64,000 nt of DNA from Actinophytocola sp036378875 (GCF_036378875.1 NZ_DASUVO010000048.1:62001-126000), one strand, 5' to 3'. Positions 33,165 through 41,242 are shown, numbered from the stretch's first letter. Notes: a model not told the origin generated them from the letters alone. A program made the numbers and translations.

Positions 33165-33617
33165 ATGTCGACACCGACGCCACAGCACCGGTGGCCGGTG
33201 TGGCCCTGGGTGGTGCTGACGGTGGCCGGCGTCGTCGTCACGGCCGTCGCGGCGGTCGTCGGCACCGCGGCCAACTCCGAACGGGCAGCCGACCAACCAC
33301 CGCAACGGGTGACGGTCACCGCAACCCAGTTCCAGACCACGACGGTCAGCGTCACGGTCACCGTGGAACCGCCCCCGTCCGTCCCGGCCACCGCTCTGCT
33401 CGACGGCATCCACCGGGTCGGCGTCGAGGTGGCACCGGGCATCTACCAGACGACCGGCCCCAGCGGCACCAACGCGGGCGGCTGCTACTGGACGAGAACC
33501 GACGGCGGCGGCGGGATCATCGACAACGGCGTGATCACCGGCCCCAGCACCCTGACCGTCAACCCGGACGAACTGGTGGAAACGGCCGGCTGCCAACCAT
33601 GGCTGAAGGTCGGCTGA
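33165..33617 (+). CDS. Single-pass membrane protein with small extracellular domain
   Basis: A 150-residue protein. A short basic/proline-rich N-terminus leads to one transmembrane helix (VWPWVVLTVAGVVVTAVAAV, about 10-33), a Thr/Val-rich linker, and a small folded region. That region contains GIHRVGVEVAPGIYQTTGPS, CYWTRT and a late Cys (AGCQPW), probably a disulfide. The VGVEVAPGIYQT..G....CYW pattern is common in actinobacterial secreted proteins next to kinases and lipoproteins, function unknown. ATG 33165 has a GAGG ribosome-binding site; an upstream in-frame ATG lacks one. It is convergent with the Prim-PolC gene. Confidence 0.7.
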   Translation: MSTPTPQHRWPVWPWVVLTVAGVVVTAVAAVVGTAANSERAADQPPQRVTVTATQFQTTTVSVTVTVEPPPSVPATALLDGIHRVGVEVAPGIYQTTGPSGTNAGGCYWTRTDGGGGIIDNGVITGPSTLTVNPDELVETAGCQPWLKVG

Positions 33618-33624
33618 GGGCCTT

Positions 33625-34674
33625 TCATGGCGTGTCCGGCCGGGCGCGGGACGGTTGCACGCGCTTCGGCTCGCCGGCCATCTTGGGGTACTCCGGCGGA
33701 TAGGGCATGTCGCCCTCCCCGTTTTCTTCGTCCCTCGCCACCATGTCCAGGAGGGGTTCCAGTGAGAACGCCTTCGTGGCGACGTCGGCGTGACGGTCGC
33801 CGACCTTGGCGAAGCGGTCCGGCATGGTCAGGACGGTGAAGTCGGCCGGTGTGACGTCGTCCAGCTCGTCCCAGCTGAGTGGGGCCGAGACCTGCGCGCG
33901 GGGTGTCGGCCGGATCGAGTAGGCGCACGCGATGGTGCGGTCCCGCGCCATCTGGTTGAAGTCGATGAACACGCGCTCCCCGCGCTCCTCCTTCCACCAG
34001 CTCATCGTCACGTCGTCAGGCATGCGGCGGGCCAGTTCGCGGCCGAGGGCGATCACCGCGCGCCTCGCCTCGACGAACGTCCAGCGTGGCTCGATCGGCA
34101 CGTACACGTGCAGTCCGCGGCCGCCGGACGTCTTCGGGAAGCCCTCCATGCCCAGCGAGGCGAGCAGCTCACGCAGCGCGAACCCGACCCGGGCCGCGTC
34201 GTGGAAGTCCGTGCCCGGCTGTGGGTCCAGGTCGATACGCAGCTGGTCGGGGTGGTCGACCTCGGGGCGGCGGACCGGCCACGGGTGGAACGTCAGCGTG
34301 CCGAGGTTCACCGCCCACACGACCACCGCGAGCGAGGTCGGGCACACTTCGTCGGCCGGGCGGCCGCTCGGGAACGTGATGCGGGCGGTCTCGACGAAGT
34401 CGGGAGCGCCCTTCGGCACGCGCTTCTGGTAGAACGCGTCGCCCCTGCTGTCGGCGCGCGTCGAGAGCTTCGCGCCCTCGAACACCCCGCCCGGCCAGCG
34501 TTCCAGCGTCGTTGGCCGGTCGCGGAGCGCGCCGAGGATGCCGTCACCGACGGCCAGGAAGTACCGCACGACGTCGGACTTCGTGACGCCCAACTCCTTG
34601 AAGTACGGCTTGTCGGGGCTGGACACCCGCACGGTGTGCCCGTCCACATCAAACTCGATAACACCAGTGGCCAC
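33625..34674 (-). CDS. Stand-alone primase-polymerase (Prim-PolC / LigD polymerase-domain family)
   Basis: A 349-residue archaeo-eukaryotic primase-like polymerase homologous to the polymerase domain of LigD but without ligase or nuclease domains. Catalytic Asp pair is in LRIDLDPQPG (about 147-150). The nucleotide-binding SGGRGLHVYVP and third metal/structural motif VFIDFNQMARDRT follow. The C-terminal extension (PYPPEYPKMAGEPKRVQPSR) is basic. Such enzymes fill short gaps with a preference for ribonucleotides. In mycobacteria Prim-PolC partners LigC in repair, and a ligC gene lies nearby on the other strand. GTG 34674 is the start, 45 bp from the divergent hisS gene. Confidence 0.9.
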   Translation of the reverse strand: MATGVIEFDVDGHTVRVSSPDKPYFKELGVTKSDVVRYFLAVGDGILGALRDRPTTLERWPGGVFEGAKLSTRADSRGDAFYQKRVPKGAPDFVETARITFPSGRPADEVCPTSLAVVVWAVNLGTLTFHPWPVRRPEVDHPDQLRIDLDPQPGTDFHDAARVGFALRELLASLGMEGFPKTSGGRGLHVYVPIEPRWTFVEARRAVIALGRELARRMPDDVTMSWWKEERGERVFIDFNQMARDRTIACAYSIRPTPRAQVSAPLSWDELDDVTPADFTVLTMPDRFAKVGDRHADVATKAFSLEPLLDMVARDEENGEGDMPYPPEYPKMAGEPKRVQPSRARPDTP

Positions 34675-34719
34675 CGGGTCAGCCTAAACTCGCATGCCCC
34701 GCCCAGTAGCGTTGTAGGC

Positions 34720-35991
34720 GTGAAGATGGACCTGACCCCCGCGAGGGGAACCCGTGACCTGCTGCCCGCGGCCGTCGCCGTGCGTGATCATGTCCTGGCG
34801 CGGATCACGGAGGTCTACCAACGCTACGGCTACCAGCGCATCGAGACGCCCGCGCTGGAGAACATCGACCGTCTGCAGGGCGGTCAGGGCGGCGAGAACC
34901 AGAAGCTGATCTACCAGGTGCTCCGCCGCGGTCTCGAGCCGACGGTGGCCGCCGACACGTCGCTGTCGGAGCTGGTCGACCTTGGCCTGCGCTTCGACCT
35001 GACCGTGCCGCTGTCCCGCTTCTACGGCGCCAACCGTGCGACGCTCCCCCAGCCGTTCCGCTCGTTCCAGTTCGGACCGGTGTGGCGGGCCGAGCGGCCG
35101 GCGAAGGGCCGCTACCGGCAGTTCTACCAGTGCGACATCGACCTTCTCGGCGAGCCGAGTGTGCTCGCGGAGGTCGAGCTGATCGAGGCGACGTCGGCGG
35201 CGCTGGCCTCGGCCGGGCTGGCCGGCACGACCGTCCGCCTGTCGGACCGCCGGTTCCTGTCCGCGCTGGCGTCGCACGCCGGGGTGCCGGCGCAGGGCTG
35301 GGACCGCCTGTTCATCACGCTCGACAAGCTGGACAAGATCGGCTGGGACGGCGTGCGCGCGGAGCTCGCGGACCGGGTGGGTCTCGACGAGGCGACGATC
35401 GCCCGCGTCGCCGACACCATCACGAGCCTGCAGGGCGTGGACGCCGCGAAGATCGCCGACGAGCTGTCCAGCGCGCTGCCTGACGTTGGCGACGACGTGC
35501 TGTCCGATCTCGCCACCACGGCCGAGGGCCTGGCCGCGCTGCCGGACCTGACGTGGGAGTTCGACCCGACGCTGGTCCGCGGCATGGGGTACTACACGGG
35601 TCAGATCTTCGAGATCACCCACCCGGCGTCGGGCGGCTCGGTGGCCGGCGGCGGCCGGTACGACCAGCTGATCGGCCGGTTCCTCGGCACGGACGTGCCG
35701 GCGTGCGGCTTCTCGATCGGCTTCGAGCGGATCGTGGACCTGCTCGGCGCCGCACCGGCCCGTGACGCGGTGGCCGTGCTGTACGAGGCGGACACGCCGG
35801 TCAGCGCGGTGCTGACCACGGCCCGGGAGCTGCGCGCGGAGGGTCGCACGGTCTCGCCCGTACGCCGGTCCGGCAAGTTCGGCGCGCAGCTCGGCAGGTT
35901 GGAGGAGTGGGGTTTCACGTCGTTCGTGCACCTGCGCGCGGACCAGGAAGGGGCGGTCGAGGAACGCCGCCTCGGCGAAAAGAGGACGTAG
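34720..35991 (+). CDS. hisS: Histidine--tRNA ligase (HisRS) with eukaryote/archaeal-like motif 2
   Basis: A 423-residue class II aminoacyl-tRNA synthetase that charges tRNA-His. Motif 1 region is ARGTRDLLPAAVAVRDHVLA. Motif 2 reads FGPVWRAERPAKGRYRQFYQ followed by CDIDLLGE. Histidine motif A is LVRGMGYYTGQIFEI and motif 3 SIGFERI. The motif 2 loop with FYQCDIDLLG, and the upstream KLIYQVLRRG and LRFDLTVPLSRF, look closer to eukaryotic/archaeal HisRS (FYQCDFDIAG-type) than to the common bacterial form. GTG 34720 gives MKMDLTPA; ATG 34726 is an alternative. A small membrane protein gene follows 10 bp later. Whether this is the only HisRS of the organism cannot be seen. Confidence 0.9.
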   Translation: MKMDLTPARGTRDLLPAAVAVRDHVLARITEVYQRYGYQRIETPALENIDRLQGGQGGENQKLIYQVLRRGLEPTVAADTSLSELVDLGLRFDLTVPLSRFYGANRATLPQPFRSFQFGPVWRAERPAKGRYRQFYQCDIDLLGEPSVLAEVELIEATSAALASAGLAGTTVRLSDRRFLSALASHAGVPAQGWDRLFITLDKLDKIGWDGVRAELADRVGLDEATIARVADTITSLQGVDAAKIADELSSALPDVGDDVLSDLATTAEGLAALPDLTWEFDPTLVRGMGYYTGQIFEITHPASGGSVAGGGRYDQLIGRFLGTDVPACGFSIGFERIVDLLGAAPARDAVAVLYEADTPVSAVLTTARELRAEGRTVSPVRRSGKFGAQLGRLEEWGFTSFVHLRADQEGAVEERRLGEKRT

Positions 35992-36001
35992 AGTATTCGG
36001 C

Positions 36002-36313
36002 ATGGCGACCACCTCGTCGTTCCCCGACGACCCGGACAAGTCGCCGCGTGTCGAGGACGAGCTGATCGGCCTGGACCCGGACGACCCGGAGACACAGGCG
36101 TTCGCGGCGCACCTGGCGCGGCAGCACCGTGTGCACTCCAGCTACACGGTCGAGGGCTACCTGGCGGACATGCGTGACTTCGCGGACTCGGCCAACCGAC
36201 TGGGCGGGCACTACAAGCTGATGGCCGGCATCCTGGTGGTCCTGATCCTGCTCGGCGTGACCGTCACCGCGTGGGACGCGCTGGTGTACGTGTTCGAGAC
36301 GTTCACCCGCTGA
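36002..36313 (+). CDS. Small membrane protein of unknown function
   Basis: A 103-residue protein. The acidic, Pro/Asp-rich N-terminus (FPDDPDKSPRVEDELIGLDP) is followed by a helical stretch (TQAFAAHLARQHRVHSSYTV) and one C-terminal transmembrane helix (LMAGILVVLILLGVTVTAW). It starts 10 bp after hisS and is probably co-transcribed. No family is recognised. The layout suggests a cytoplasmic N-terminus tethered to the membrane. Confidence 0.7.
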   Translation: MATTSSFPDDPDKSPRVEDELIGLDPDDPETQAFAAHLARQHRVHSSYTVEGYLADMRDFADSANRLGGHYKLMAGILVVLILLGVTVTAWDALVYVFETFTR

Positions 36314-36372
36314 AAGTTGCGCGTCCTACGCTCAACTTTTCTGCGCCTGGCTGTGCCGCGTAGTTTGGAAGC

Positions 36373-36789
36373 ATGGAAACCGACCAGTCGCCGCCCGTGG
36401 TGAAGTCCGAGCAGGAGTGGCGCCAGCAGCTGACGCCCGAGGAGTACGCGGTGCTGCGGGAAGCCGGCACCGAACGGCCGTGGACGGGCGAGTACACCGA
36501 CACCAAGACCGAGGGCGTGTACGAGTGCCGCGCCTGCGGCACCGAACTGTTCCGAAGCGACACCAAGTTCGACTCCCACTGTGGTTGGCCCAGCTTCTGG
36601 AGCCCGCTGGCCGGCGACAAGGTCATCCTCCGGGAGGACCGCACGCTCGGCATGGTCCGCGTCGAGGTGCTGTGCGCGAACTGCCACTCGCACCTGGGCC
36701 ACGTCTTCGAGGGCGAGGGCTACGGCACCCCCACCGACCAGCGGTACTGCATCAACTCGATCTCACTGCGCTTGGTACCCAAAGAGTGA
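36373..36789 (+). CDS. msrB: Peptide-methionine (R)-S-oxide reductase
   Basis: A 138-residue cytosolic repair enzyme that reduces methionine-R-sulfoxide in proteins using thioredoxin. Two zinc-binding CxxC pairs are present (YECRACGTEL and VLCANCHSHLGHVF), and the catalytic Cys is in DQRYCINSISL near the C-terminus. SHCGWPSFW is the family signature. Length is typical of the zinc form. ATG 36373 is the natural start. It stands alone after the hisS pair. Confidence 0.95.
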   Translation: METDQSPPVVKSEQEWRQQLTPEEYAVLREAGTERPWTGEYTDTKTEGVYECRACGTELFRSDTKFDSHCGWPSFWSPLAGDKVILREDRTLGMVRVEVLCANCHSHLGHVFEGEGYGTPTDQRYCINSISLRLVPKE

Positions 36790-36809
36790 TCCCGATCCAA
36801 CGGGCACCT

Positions 36810-37121
36810 CTACCGAGGGTCTGCTCCGAGTCGTCCCGCTGACCAAAGATTCCCGTTGTCGTTGCCAATGACGCCTACGTCCATCGGGAGGCGTTCCATA
36901 ATCCAGTCGAGAGCCCTTTTCAGGTCCGCCAGATCGGCAGCCCGTGTGCGAGTTGCCAAGAACAGTGTGTCGAGCTGGAAGGGCCTGGAAATGGAGGAGA
37001 AGTCGACCTCGCACTCGACTGCCGAGTCAGGCGACGTGTCATCGCTGCCGATGTCCAGCGTGTGATGAATTCCTCCATGTTTATCCGGCGTCGTCGAGTG
37101 TGACGGCGGGCGTGCCGTAGA
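36810..37121 (-). pseudogene. Gene remnant without a usable start codon
   Basis: A minus-strand frame bounded by stops reads like real protein (LDIGSDDTSPDSAVECEVDF, then LFLATRTRAADLADLKRALD and LPMDVGVIGNDNGNLWSAGR) and ends in TAG at 36810-36812. It has no in-frame ATG or GTG before the last third. The base composition here is lower in GC than the neighbours. It therefore looks like the 3' part of a gene that lost its 5' end, or one using a rare start. It lies just after pntB on the same strand. The family is not recognised. Confidence 0.45.
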
Positions 37122-37128
37122 TCAACAC

Positions 37129-38499
37129 TTACAGGTTCTTCACCGCGGCGAGCAGCTTGCTGAGCGACTCCTTGGCATCGCCGAACAGGAGCGTTGTCTT
37201 CTGGTCGTACAGCAGCTCGTTCTCGATGCCGGCGAAGCCTGGTCTCATGGAGCGTTTGAGGAACACGACCGACGCCGCGTGTGCCACCTCGAGGATCGGC
37301 ATGCCGTAGATCGGTGAGCCCGGTTCGGTGTGTGCGGCCGGGTTCACCACGTCGTTCGCGCCTACGACCAGTGCGACGTCCGTGGTGCGGAACTCGGGGT
37401 TGACCTCGGTCATCTCCTTGAGCTTGTCGTAGGGCACGTCCGCCTCCGCGAGGAGCACGTTCATATGGCCGGGCATCCGTCCGGCCACCGGGTGGATCGC
37501 GTAGGTGACCTCGACGCCCCGGCTCTCCAGGGCGTCCGTGAGGTCCCGCATCGTGTGCTGCGCTTGGGCCACCGCGAGGCCGTACCCCGGGACCACGACC
37601 ACCTTGCGGGCGTAGCCGAGCTGGATCGCGATGTCGGGTGGGCCGCCGGAGCGGACCGGTCGGTCGGACTCGGTGGTGCTGCCCAGCGTCGACCCGCCGG
37701 CGAACGCGCCGAACAGGATGTTCACCAGGGACCTGCCCATCGCGTCGGCCATCATCTTGGTCAGCAGCGTGCCCGACGCGCCAACGAGTGTGCCGGCGAC
37801 GATCAGCAGCGTGTTGGACAGCACGTACCCGCTCGCCGTCACGGTGATCCCGCTGAACGCGTTGAGCAGCGAGATCACGATCGGCACGTCCGCGCCACCG
37901 ACCGGCAGCACCAGCAGGAGTCCGAGCCCCAGAGTGAGCGCGGCGAGCAGCACGGCGCCGAGCACCGAGCCGGTGAGCGTGACCCAGACGCCGGTGGCGA
38001 GCGAGCCGGCCACGCTCACAGCGGCGACCCACCGCATGCCGGGGAAGACCATCGGGCGGCCGGTCACGATCTCCTGCAGCTTGGCGAACGTGAGCAGCGA
38101 GCCGGAGAACGTGATCGATCCGATGAGGACGGTGAACGCCGTGACCGCGAGGTGCGGGACGGCATCGCTCGTGCCCTCGGCGAGTTCGAGCAGCGCCACC
38201 ATCGCACCCGCGGCCCCGCCGACGCCGTTGAACAGCGCCACCATCTGCGGCATGGCGGTCATCGCGACGCGCTGCGCGGCGAGCGTGCCGATCGCCCCAC
38301 CGACCGCGATCGCGATCAGGATCCACACCAGCCGGTCCGGGCGATGCACGGCCATCACCACGAGCACGGACACCAACGCCCCCGCCGCGCCCACCACGTT
38401 CCCCAACCGTGCCGTCCTCGGTGAGGACAGTCCCTTGAGCGCGACGATGAAACAGACCGCCGCGACGAGGTAGAAGAAAGCGGCCCAGTTCTCGCTCAC
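37129..38499 (-). CDS. pntB: NAD(P) transhydrogenase subunit beta
   Basis: A 456-residue membrane subunit of the proton-translocating transhydrogenase that reduces NADP+ with NADH. The N-terminal half is a series of transmembrane helices (FFYLVAAVCFIVALKGLSSP onward). The C-terminal NADP(H)-binding domain III contains VVVPGYGLAVAQAQHTMRDL, HPVAGRMPGHMNVLLAEADV, and VGANDVVNPAA. GTG 38499 overlaps the stop of the upstream alpha-2 gene as GTGA. A gene for the NAD(H)-binding alpha-1 subunit is expected just upstream but is absent from the window. Confidence 0.93.
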   Translation of the reverse strand: MSENWAAFFYLVAAVCFIVALKGLSSPRTARLGNVVGAAGALVSVLVVMAVHRPDRLVWILIAIAVGGAIGTLAAQRVAMTAMPQMVALFNGVGGAAGAMVALLELAEGTSDAVPHLAVTAFTVLIGSITFSGSLLTFAKLQEIVTGRPMVFPGMRWVAAVSVAGSLATGVWVTLTGSVLGAVLLAALTLGLGLLLVLPVGGADVPIVISLLNAFSGITVTASGYVLSNTLLIVAGTLVGASGTLLTKMMADAMGRSLVNILFGAFAGGSTLGSTTESDRPVRSGGPPDIAIQLGYARKVVVVPGYGLAVAQAQHTMRDLTDALESRGVEVTYAIHPVAGRMPGHMNVLLAEADVPYDKLKEMTEVNPEFRTTDVALVVGANDVVNPAAHTEPGSPIYGMPILEVAHAASVVFLKRSMRPGFAGIENELLYDQKTTLLFGDAKESLSKLLAAVKNL

Positions 38500-38798
38500 G
38501 CGCCAGGCTCCTTCTGTTTCCTGCCGCGGGATCGGAACAGCCGCAGCATCCGGTCGGTCACCACGAACCCGCCGACGAGGTTGACACTGGCCAACACGAT
38601 GGCGACCAGCTCCAGCACGAAGATCGCCGTCGACTCGGTGTGCGCGGCCACCGCGATGGTGCCGACGAGCACGATGCCACTGATCGCGTTGGACCCGGAC
38701 ATCAGCGGTGTGTGCAGTGTGCTGGACACCTTGGAGATGACCTCGTAGCCAACGAAGATCGCCAACACGAAGATCGTGAGCAGTGCACTTCCATCCAT
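38496..38798 (-). CDS. pntAB: NAD(P) transhydrogenase subunit alpha, part 2 (membrane part)
   Basis: A 100-residue membrane subunit with three transmembrane helices, including LLTIFVLAIFVGYEVISKVS and AIFVLELVAIVLASVNLVGG. HTPLMSGSNAISGIV is the hallmark motif of the alpha-2 subunit. The basic C-terminal tail is DRMLRLFRSRGRKQ. In three-gene transhydrogenase operons it sits between pntAA and pntB. Here it is the first gene, with 323 bp of non-coding DNA before it. It is coupled to pntB by a 4-bp overlap. Confidence 0.92.
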   Translation of the reverse strand: MDGSALLTIFVLAIFVGYEVISKVSSTLHTPLMSGSNAISGIVLVGTIAVAAHTESTAIFVLELVAIVLASVNLVGGFVVTDRMLRLFRSRGRKQKEPGA

Positions 38799-39121
38799 TG
38801 AGGACACTCCGCTTCTCGCCGACGGCGGGACACCAGGCCTCGAATTTACCAAGCTTTCGAATGGCCCCATTCGAAATCGGCACGTGAAACAGCGTAAGGC
38901 CTTGTCGCGACGGGTCCTCGGGTCCGCAAAGGGTGTATTTCCGTGGCGCGACCTGGGATACTGGAGGCAGCGCTCGAACATCCCGTGGTGGCAGGTGATC
39001 CTGCTGGTCCATGACATGAGTGCGACTGGGGGTAGGCGTCGCCGGTGGTTCGGGCCGGCGTCTCCTGGTTTTCGCACTGGGCGCGTCGGCAGTTCCACGA
39101 AGTTCGGCTCAGGGGGAACCG
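38799..39121. other. Divergent intergenic region between transhydrogenase and GGDEF genes
   Basis: These 323 bp hold no gene I can support and no trace of a pntAA coding remnant. They contain the 22-bp palindrome at 38855-38876 and AT-richer stretches on either side that could be promoters for the two divergent genes. The AGGGGGAA ribosome-binding site of the GGDEF gene is at the right end. Confidence 0.5.
38855..38876. promoter_or_regulatory. Perfect 10-bp-arm palindrome upstream of the transhydrogenase genes
   Basis: TTTCGAATGG and CCATTCGAAA flank a CC centre with no mismatch. It lies 57 bp before the pntAB start and 246 bp before the GGDEF gene, among AT-richer DNA. It looks like a dimeric repressor site, probably controlling the transhydrogenase. 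Confidence 0.5.
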
Positions 39122-40360
39122 ATGAGTGGTGGCAAAGAGTTCTACCGATTGTTGTTCGAACATGGCGACGCCGCCGTACTGGTGCTGGATCCCGGTGATC
39201 TCGGCATTCGGTGGGCGTCGCCCGCAGCTGCCCGGTTGTTCGGTGGCTCGCACGGGCCACTGCCGGATCTGGTGGCCGTCGAGGACGCGGCGGTGGTCGG
39301 CACGTTCCTGGAGGCCGCGAGCGCGGACAGCGCTTCGCGGTGCACGTGCGCGATCCCGGTCGAGGGGTCGGCCGACCGGCGCGTCGATCTGATCGTCCGC
39401 GACCTGACGGCGGTGGCGGAGGTCGGCGGGCTCCTGGTCGTCGCCCTCGACGTGACCGGCTCGGCCGAGCAGTCCAGGAAGTTGGCTCGGCTGCTGAACT
39501 CCGACACGAAGACCGGCCTGGCGAACTGGACCGGTTTTCGGCTCCGGCTGGCCCAGGCGGCACGCGGGGCGCCGGCCTCGGGCCCGGGTCCCGTGCTCGT
39601 GTACCTGGATCTCAACCACTTCAAGATGGTCAACGACAAGCACGGCCACGCGGTCGGTGACGAGGTGCTCCGGCGCATCGCGTCCGTCCTCTCCACCGTC
39701 ATCGCCGGGCGGGGCACCGCAGCGCGCATCGGCGGGGACGAGTTCGCCGTACTCCTCGACCGGGCGAGCGAGGAACAGGCCCGCGACATCGCGGCGAAGA
39801 TGCTGGCCGTGGTCGGCGCCCCGCTCACGGTGGTGGAAGGGCTCGTCGTGCGGGTCACCGCGTCGGCCGGGATCGCGTTCCTGCGTCAGGAAACCAAGCC
39901 GGACGTCGTGCTACGGCAGGCCGATCTCGCCATGTACCGGGCCAAGGCCATCGGCCCCGGCCGCGCGGTCGTGTACCGCGACGACATGGCGGACTGGATG
40001 CTGGCACGCAAGCAACAGGTCGACCTGCTCGCCTACCAGGTCGAACTGCTGCGCCGGGAGAACGAGGCCCTCGCCCAGGCGGCGACCATCGACCAGCGGA
40101 CCGGGCTGCCGAACCCGGCCGCCTTCGACGCCGACCACGCGCGGCAGCACGACTCCGGCACACCGTACAGCCTGCTGCTCATCGACATCGACCACTTCCA
40201 CAGCTACAACACCACCTACCGCTACCTCGCCGGCCACCAGACGCTCCGCGAGGTCGGCCAGACCATCGCCCGAACAGTGCGCACCGGCGACCAGACCTAC
40301 CGGTACGGCGGCGAGGAGTTCACCGTCCTCCTGCCCGGCCCCATCTCGGTGAGGCCATGA
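39122..40360 (+). CDS. PAS-GGDEF-GGDEF protein, 5' part (frameshifted in second GGDEF)
   Basis: A soluble 412-residue protein. A PAS-like sensor (about 5-120) precedes a first diguanylate cyclase domain with LVYLDLNHFKMVNDKHGHAV and an intact RIGGDEFAVLL. A helical linker leads to a second GGDEF domain (LLLIDIDHFHSYN, YRYGGEEFTVLLPG). That domain stops at TGA 40358-40360, right where its sequence should continue. The missing end (ERIRLAVAGLGIEH, VTVSIGVVE) is encoded in the next frame from 40357. A single-base change in the C-run near 40343-40346 (GGCCCCATC) would rejoin them. AGGGGGAA precedes ATG 39122. It is predicted to make or sense c-di-GMP. Confidence 0.85.
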   Translation: MSGGKEFYRLLFEHGDAAVLVLDPGDLGIRWASPAAARLFGGSHGPLPDLVAVEDAAVVGTFLEAASADSASRCTCAIPVEGSADRRVDLIVRDLTAVAEVGGLLVVALDVTGSAEQSRKLARLLNSDTKTGLANWTGFRLRLAQAARGAPASGPGPVLVYLDLNHFKMVNDKHGHAVGDEVLRRIASVLSTVIAGRGTAARIGGDEFAVLLDRASEEQARDIAAKMLAVVGAPLTVVEGLVVRVTASAGIAFLRQETKPDVVLRQADLAMYRAKAIGPGRAVVYRDDMADWMLARKQQVDLLAYQVELLRRENEALAQAATIDQRTGLPNPAAFDADHARQHDSGTPYSLLLIDIDHFHSYNTTYRYLAGHQTLREVGQTIARTVRTGDQTYRYGGEEFTVLLPGPISVRP

Positions 40361-40578
40361 CCGTCGCCGAGCGGATCCGGCTCGCCGTGGCAGGCCTTGG
40401 GATCGAACACCGCGGCAACCCCGGCGGGGTCGTGACGGTCAGCATCGGGGTGGTCGAGGTCGGTCGCGACACCACGGTCACCGAGGCCGTCGAGGAGGCG
40501 AGCGTCGCCGTCCTCCAGGCCAAGGACAGCGGCCGCAACCAGGTCACGGCCAGGCTCTGCCGGGCCGCGCGGGACTAG
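40357..40578 (+). CDS. C-terminal end of the second GGDEF domain (out of frame)
   Basis: Seventy-three residues (TVAERIRLAVAGLGIEH, GGVVTVSIGVVEVGRD, VLQAKDSGRNQVTARL) complete the GGDEF fold begun upstream: the SIGVV strand and the AK..GRN motif are standard GGDEF endings. Its ATG overlaps the upstream stop as ATGA, so it could in principle be made by reinitiation and complement the truncated domain. The simpler reading is a frameshift mutation or a sequencing error. Confidence 0.7.
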   Translation: MTVAERIRLAVAGLGIEHRGNPGGVVTVSIGVVEVGRDTTVTEAVEEASVAVLQAKDSGRNQVTARLCRAARD

Positions 40579-40582
40579 GGAT

Positions 40583-41242
40583 TCACGACGCGGGGCGGGT
40601 CGGGCGGGCGATCTCGATGCCGATCCGACCACCGACCCGCAGTGCCGTGAGGCGGGTCGGCTCCACACGGAACCCCGCCGCGGCGATCCGTCGTGACACG
40701 GCGTCACCGATGTTGTCGTGCATGTGCTCGCGCATCGGTCGGTGTCCGTGGCCGTGCTCGTCGTGGACCGCGTCGGCCAGGACCAGCAGCCCGTCGGGCC
40801 GCAGGACGCGGCGCACCTCGGCGAGCAACGCGTCCTTCGCCGCGGTGTCCAGGTGGTGCAGCATCAGGCTGGAGAAGACCCGGTCGAACGAGCTGTCGGG
40901 ATAGGGCAGTTCCTGTGCGAACCCGAGGTCCAGCCGCACGCGAACGCCCGCCCGTCGCGCCTTGCGTCCGGCACGGGCCAGCGCCTTCGGATCGGGGTCC
41001 AGCCCGACCAGCTCGACCCCGCGGTGCCGCTTGCCCGTGGCCCGCAACAGGTTCCCGGTCCCACAGCCGACGTCCAGCACCCGGTGCCCGTCCCGCAAGC
41101 CGGCCAGCGTGATCATCTCCTGGTGGACCGGGCGCAGCCCGAACACGAAGGACACCACGTCGTAGAACGGCAGCAGGTAATGCTTGCCCATGCCAGGGAC
41201 GTACTCCCGCTCCACGGGCGAATGAGACTTTCTTTCGGTCAT
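40583..41242 (-). CDS. Class I SAM-dependent methyltransferase
   Basis: A 219-residue cytosolic methyltransferase of the methyltransferase-11 type. Motif I is VLDVGCGTGNLLRA (about 55-68), the acidic residue of motif II is in LVGLDPDPKAL, and FDRVFSSLMLHHLD is motif IV. The N-terminal HYLLPFYDVVSFVFG is UbiE-like. The HDEHGHGHRPMREHMHDN stretch is unusually His-rich. The substrate is unknown. It is divergent from the AraC regulator (70 bp between starts) and convergent with the GGDEF gene, ending 4 bp from it. Regulation by the AraC protein is plausible. Confidence 0.88.
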   Translation of the reverse strand: MTERKSHSPVEREYVPGMGKHYLLPFYDVVSFVFGLRPVHQEMITLAGLRDGHRVLDVGCGTGNLLRATGKRHRGVELVGLDPDPKALARAGRKARRAGVRVRLDLGFAQELPYPDSSFDRVFSSLMLHHLDTAAKDALLAEVRRVLRPDGLLVLADAVHDEHGHGHRPMREHMHDNIGDAVSRRIAAAGFRVEPTRLTALRVGGRIGIEIARPTRPAS

